From: JAABYT01 sp041581935
GTDB taxonomy: Bacteria; Pseudomonadota; Gammaproteobacteria; HK1
NCBI GenBank assembly: GCA_041581935.1
Contig: JBFICP010000134.1
Span: 1-8,806 of the forward strand
Reading direction: 5' to 3'
DNA: 8,806 bases
Shown: one piece after another, positions 6,386 through 8,806 of the stretch
Layout: each line of letters begins with the position of its first letter
Position numbering within the stretch: the stretch's first letter is position 1
Made by a program: the position numbers and the translations under genes
The notes under the pieces: generated by a model
What the model was told of the DNA's origin: nothing
Databases searched by the model: none
The model's input: only the letters and a program-made list of their open reading frames with translations

Positions 6386-8074
6386 TTAGCGCAGCGGCCA
6401 CACCTCCGAAAGGTACTTCCAGTTGACGAAGTAGTAGAGGACGAAGGCGGTGAAGAACACGCCCACGAGCACGGCGGTGCCTGGCAGCTTGAGCGTACCC
6501 GCACTTCCATACTGACTGACGACAGATGCTTCGGCCGCAATGCCGGGCTCTGGTTTTTTCTCCCCGGTGCGCGCGCCGAAAAGAATGGATCCAACCACCA
6601 CGACGACGTACATGAGACCGCCGAGCGCCGCCAGAATGGCGGACATGCCATTGAGGCCCATCATCAAATAGGCCGAAGCGGGATAGTCGAAGCTCAAGAT
6701 GGCATCCGCGCCCTGAATATCCCAGTCTCGCCGCGGCACCCCGAGCGTGCCGGCTCCCATCATGAATAGCGATATCCCTGCGACACCGATCGCGAAGACA
6801 TATGGTTGCAATTTAGCCCAGCTCTTCAGAATCAGCTCGCGCTGGAATATGAGCGGCACCAGGAGATAGGTGATAGCCATGAACGCGAGCGTGGTGCCGG
6901 CAACGACCGTCGCATGGAAGTGCCCGGGGACGTACAGCGTATTGTGCATGATCAGATTGAGCTGCTCGGTGCCCATTACGACTCCGGAGATTCCGCCGAG
7001 AAAACCGAACAGCACCAACGACATGAACATGCCCGAGAATGCCGGGTTGCCCCACGGTGCCTTGCGCAGCCACTCGAAGATTCCGTTAGTGAGCCCGCGG
7101 GCTCGCTGAGCCGCTTCGATGGATCCCGGTACCGTCATCCCGTGGATCATGCTGCCGAGCACGGCGAGATAAAGCGCGTAGCTCGTGTTGAAGATTTTCC
7201 ACGTCGAGCTCATTCCAGGCTCAACCAGAAGATGATGGGCGCTGGCGAGCTGCAGAAACAAGATGTACATCAAGAACGCCGCACGACTGACCTTCTCCGA
7301 GAGCGGCTTCGCACCCAGCACGATGGCGGCAATCGCATACCATACCGCCACATGTGCCGAGACGTTGATCTGCTGAGAGGAATGGCCCATCGCCCACCAT
7401 ACGATCTTGTACATGAGCGGGTCGATATAACTCACGATGTCGAGTGACCAGAGGAACGTCGGGATCAGAATGATGGCGCCCGAAGCAATAGTGAAAACCG
7501 CGATGATCGCTGCGGTCAGAGCTCCGAAAGTCACCAGCGGAACAGAGCCTTCGTAGGTCTTTTCATCTCTCGCAACCACCAGCGTGCCAAAGAAAACAAA
7601 GCACCCGATCAGTGCACCAACCGCGAACACGAGAAAACCGAGGTAGAACCAAGGCGACGCCTTCATTGGCACGTAGGATGTGAACATGACACTAGAATCA
7701 CCCGCCAGCACGGCGCCGTTCACGATGAGCGCGCCGGCTAACATCATCCAGAATCCGACCCATGCCCAGCGTGGCGTTGCCAGACGCGAGTTAAGCAATA
7801 TTGCCGATGCAAAATACAGAACCGCCATCTCGAAAAAAATAATCCAGACAAGCAGCACGTCCATACCGTGGGCGGTCAGCGCCAGATAAAACCAATCGGC
7901 CGGCAGCAGATGCACCGCAGGCCAGCGCGTGAGCGCCACCATCAACCCGAATAGGCCGCCGATGGCAAGGAATACCACGGCAGCGACCGCGTTGGCCTTG
8001 ATGAGATTTTCAGCCGGCCGGTGGATCTTGAGGCCTGTGGTCGGGCAGGTTCGAAAAACTTGGTTGATTGCCAT
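6386..8074 (-). CDS. Heme-copper oxidoreductase subunit I, B-family (ba3-like) without the active-site tyrosine; candidate NO reductase
   Basis: Catalytic membrane subunit of 562 residues and about 13 helices. The low-spin heme is held by H69 (LTAHG) and H387, the high-spin heme by H385 (PGHFH), and CuB by H231, H280 and H281. Spacing closely matches my memory of Thermus ba3 (72, 233, 282, 283, 384, 386), so the family is secure. The residue four after the first CuB histidine, tyrosine in ba3, is glutamine here: GHSSQQ, Q235. Oxygen reductases need that tyrosine; NO reductases lack it, and as I recall the eNOR family has Gln there. Databases probably call it cbb3-type oxidase subunit I, but it lacks the usual cbb3 partners (FixO, FixP) nearby. 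A GAGGAGA 8 bases upstream fixes the ATG at 8074. Family assignment is firm; reaction (NO to N2O, or O2 to water) is inference. Confidence 0.95.
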   Translation of the reverse strand: MAINQVFRTCPTTGLKIHRPAENLIKANAVAAVVFLAIGGLFGLMVALTRWPAVHLLPADWFYLALTAHGMDVLLVWIIFFEMAVLYFASAILLNSRLATPRWAWVGFWMMLAGALIVNGAVLAGDSSVMFTSYVPMKASPWFYLGFLVFAVGALIGCFVFFGTLVVARDEKTYEGSVPLVTFGALTAAIIAVFTIASGAIILIPTFLWSLDIVSYIDPLMYKIVWWAMGHSSQQINVSAHVAVWYAIAAIVLGAKPLSEKVSRAAFLMYILFLQLASAHHLLVEPGMSSTWKIFNTSYALYLAVLGSMIHGMTVPGSIEAAQRARGLTNGIFEWLRKAPWGNPAFSGMFMSLVLFGFLGGISGVVMGTEQLNLIMHNTLYVPGHFHATVVAGTTLAFMAITYLLVPLIFQRELILKSWAKLQPYVFAIGVAGISLFMMGAGTLGVPRRDWDIQGADAILSFDYPASAYLMMGLNGMSAILAALGGLMYVVVVVGSILFGARTGEKKPEPGIAAEASVVSQYGSAGTLKLPGTAVLVGVFFTAFVLYYFVNWKYLSEVWPLR

Positions 8075-8082
8075 GGCCGCTG

Positions 8083-8089
8083 TCTCCTC
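8083..8089 (-). promoter_or_regulatory. Shine-Dalgarno site of subunit I
   Basis: GAGGAGA on the minus strand, 8 bases before the ATG at 8074 and overlapping the TGA stop of subunit II. This strong site fixes the start of subunit I and lets ribosomes finishing subunit II reinitiate, which fits equal production of the two subunits. Confidence 0.85.
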
Positions 8090-8621
8090 ATTCCACCACG
8101 TAAATTTTTCCGATCATGGTGTGATGTCCAATGCCACAGAACTCGTTGCACACGACCCCATACTCGCCCGCCTTGTCCGGCGTCGCGGTCAATACCATCT
8201 CGTAGCCGGGATGTATCTGCAGATTGATATTGACCGGCTGCAACGAGAATCCGTGTTGCCAATCCATCGAGGAAATGTGCAATCGGTAACTCTGGTCCTT
8301 CTCGAGCTCCAGAATCGGCCACCACTGCCAGAGCCGCGCGATCAAATACACTTCGCTGCCCGGCGGTGGGCGCACCACGGGAAATCCGGCCTCTTCTCGC
8401 ACCGTGTACTGCTCGACCATGGCGTTTGCCTTTTCGGCGAATCGCTCGGGGGTCGTGCGGTAGGCTTCGTTGGAGAGATTCTGTTCCCCTTCGGCGTGCC
8501 AGTAGATCATCATTCCGAACATGACGAGGCCCCACAAAAAGGCCACGATGATCCACACGAGTTCGATTTTTGCGACCGGCTCTTTCCACCAGAGCCGTTC
8601 ACTGGGAGGTGTTATGGCCAT
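8088..8621 (-). CDS. Heme-copper oxidoreductase subunit II with CuA site
   Basis: Electron-entry subunit of 177 residues: one membrane anchor (about 20-42) and a periplasmic cupredoxin domain. The binuclear CuA site is complete: H123 (DWQHGFS), then C158, E160 (by its backbone), C162, H166 and M169 in CNEFCGIGHHTM. This predicts cytochrome c or a small copper protein as donor, not direct quinol. The single anchor and short length are typical of ba3/B-family partners; E20 at the start of the helix could match the glutamate that opens the Thermus ba3 proton path, which is a guess from position. AGGGGG at 8630-8635 lies 8 bases before the ATG. It ends 13 bases before subunit I and should be co-translated with it. 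Copper is presumably loaded by the SCO protein of the same operon. Confidence 0.96.
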   Translation of the reverse strand: MAITPPSERLWWKEPVAKIELVWIIVAFLWGLVMFGMMIYWHAEGEQNLSNEAYRTTPERFAEKANAMVEQYTVREEAGFPVVRPPPGSEVYLIARLWQWWPILELEKDQSYRLHISSMDWQHGFSLQPVNINLQIHPGYEMVLTATPDKAGEYGVVCNEFCGIGHHTMIGKIYVVE

Positions 8622-8668
8622 GCGCTGTTCCCCCTCTGGCTGGCTGCAATCGGCTGCTTACGGGGCCG

Positions 8669-8785
8669 CTACTGAGCAATAGGAATCTGAACGATTTCGA
8701 TCACGCCCCAGATGATGTAGAGCACCGTAGGGATCACCACACCAAGGAACAACAGTAGAAACGGATTATCGAGAATCCGCTGCAT
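8669..8785 (-). CDS. Small single-helix protein, possible subunit IIa-like component
   Basis: A 38-residue reading frame from the ATG at 8785 to TAG at 8671-8669, almost all one membrane helix (FLLLFLGVVIPTVLYIIWGV) with a short polar N-terminus, MQRILDNP. Its size and place directly before subunit II resemble the tiny IIa subunit of ba3 oxidases. The resemblance is in architecture only; I do not recognise a sequence motif. The frame is open upstream to the window edge (seven more residues, DDERVPT) and there is no clear ribosome binding site before the ATG, so it could instead be the tail of a longer protein. It lies 47 bases before subunit II. Confidence 0.6.
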   Translation of the reverse strand: MQRILDNPFLLLFLGVVIPTVLYIIWGVIEIVQIPIAQ

Positions 8786-8806
8786 GGTGGGGACGCGTTC
8801 GTCGTC

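Noticed and set aside
6386..8074. Subunit I taken as a true cbb3 (C-family) oxidase
   Set aside because: The spacing of ligands and the helix VII-X sequence match B-family ba3 enzymes; the partner is a CuA subunit and not the cytochromes FixO/FixP; and ctaA/ctaB point to heme A, not a b-heme enzyme.

Overview
The window looks like proteobacterial chromosome, probably gammaproteobacterial judging from the gene styles; that assignment is inference, because there is no rRNA or other taxonomic marker. Every supported gene is on the minus strand, so the biological order runs from position 8806 down to 1. I see no mobile element, CRISPR array, tRNA or rRNA.

Layout in transcription order: a 38-residue single-helix protein (8785-8669); a CuA-type subunit II of a heme-copper oxidoreductase (8621-8088); its B-family (ba3-like) subunit I (8074-6386); the heme O synthase CtaB (6355-5489); a SCO/SenC copper chaperone (5489-4665); a fusion of a diheme cytochrome b, a two-[4Fe-4S] ferredoxin and an FlpD/MvhD-like domain (4665-3070); an unrecognised membrane-anchored protein (3080-2574); a bacteriohemerythrin (2577-2185); the heme A synthase CtaA/COX15 (about 2094-1066); and, after a 139-base gap, a CBS-CBS-DUF294 nucleotidyltransferase-like protein that runs off the window at position 1. 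From ctaB to the hemerythrin, stops and starts overlap (TAATG, TGATG, 11 bases, ATGA), so this is almost certainly one translationally coupled operon. Its promoter would lie beyond position 8806.

The genes form a complete kit for a membrane terminal reductase: two catalytic subunits, copper delivery (SCO), and conversion of heme B to O (CtaB) to A (CtaA). Two things set it apart from an ordinary cytochrome oxidase operon. First, subunit I keeps all six metal-binding histidines, but the catalytic tyrosine of oxygen reductases is replaced by glutamine (Q235), and most residues at the positions of the Thermus ba3 proton path are changed. Tyrosine loss is the hallmark of nitric oxide reductases in this superfamily, and Gln at this place is what I recall for the eNOR family. 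The enzyme is therefore a good candidate NO reductase despite its oxidase-like name and its intact CuA subunit. Second, the operon encodes a quinone-type cytochrome b joined in one chain to iron-sulfur domains otherwise typical of methanogen and sulfate-reducer Hdr/Mvh chemistry. A hemerythrin, which binds O2 or NO, and an unknown anchored protein travel with it. Together they suggest an undescribed respiratory module linking the quinone pool, a soluble iron-sulfur partner and an NO- or O2-reducing enzyme.
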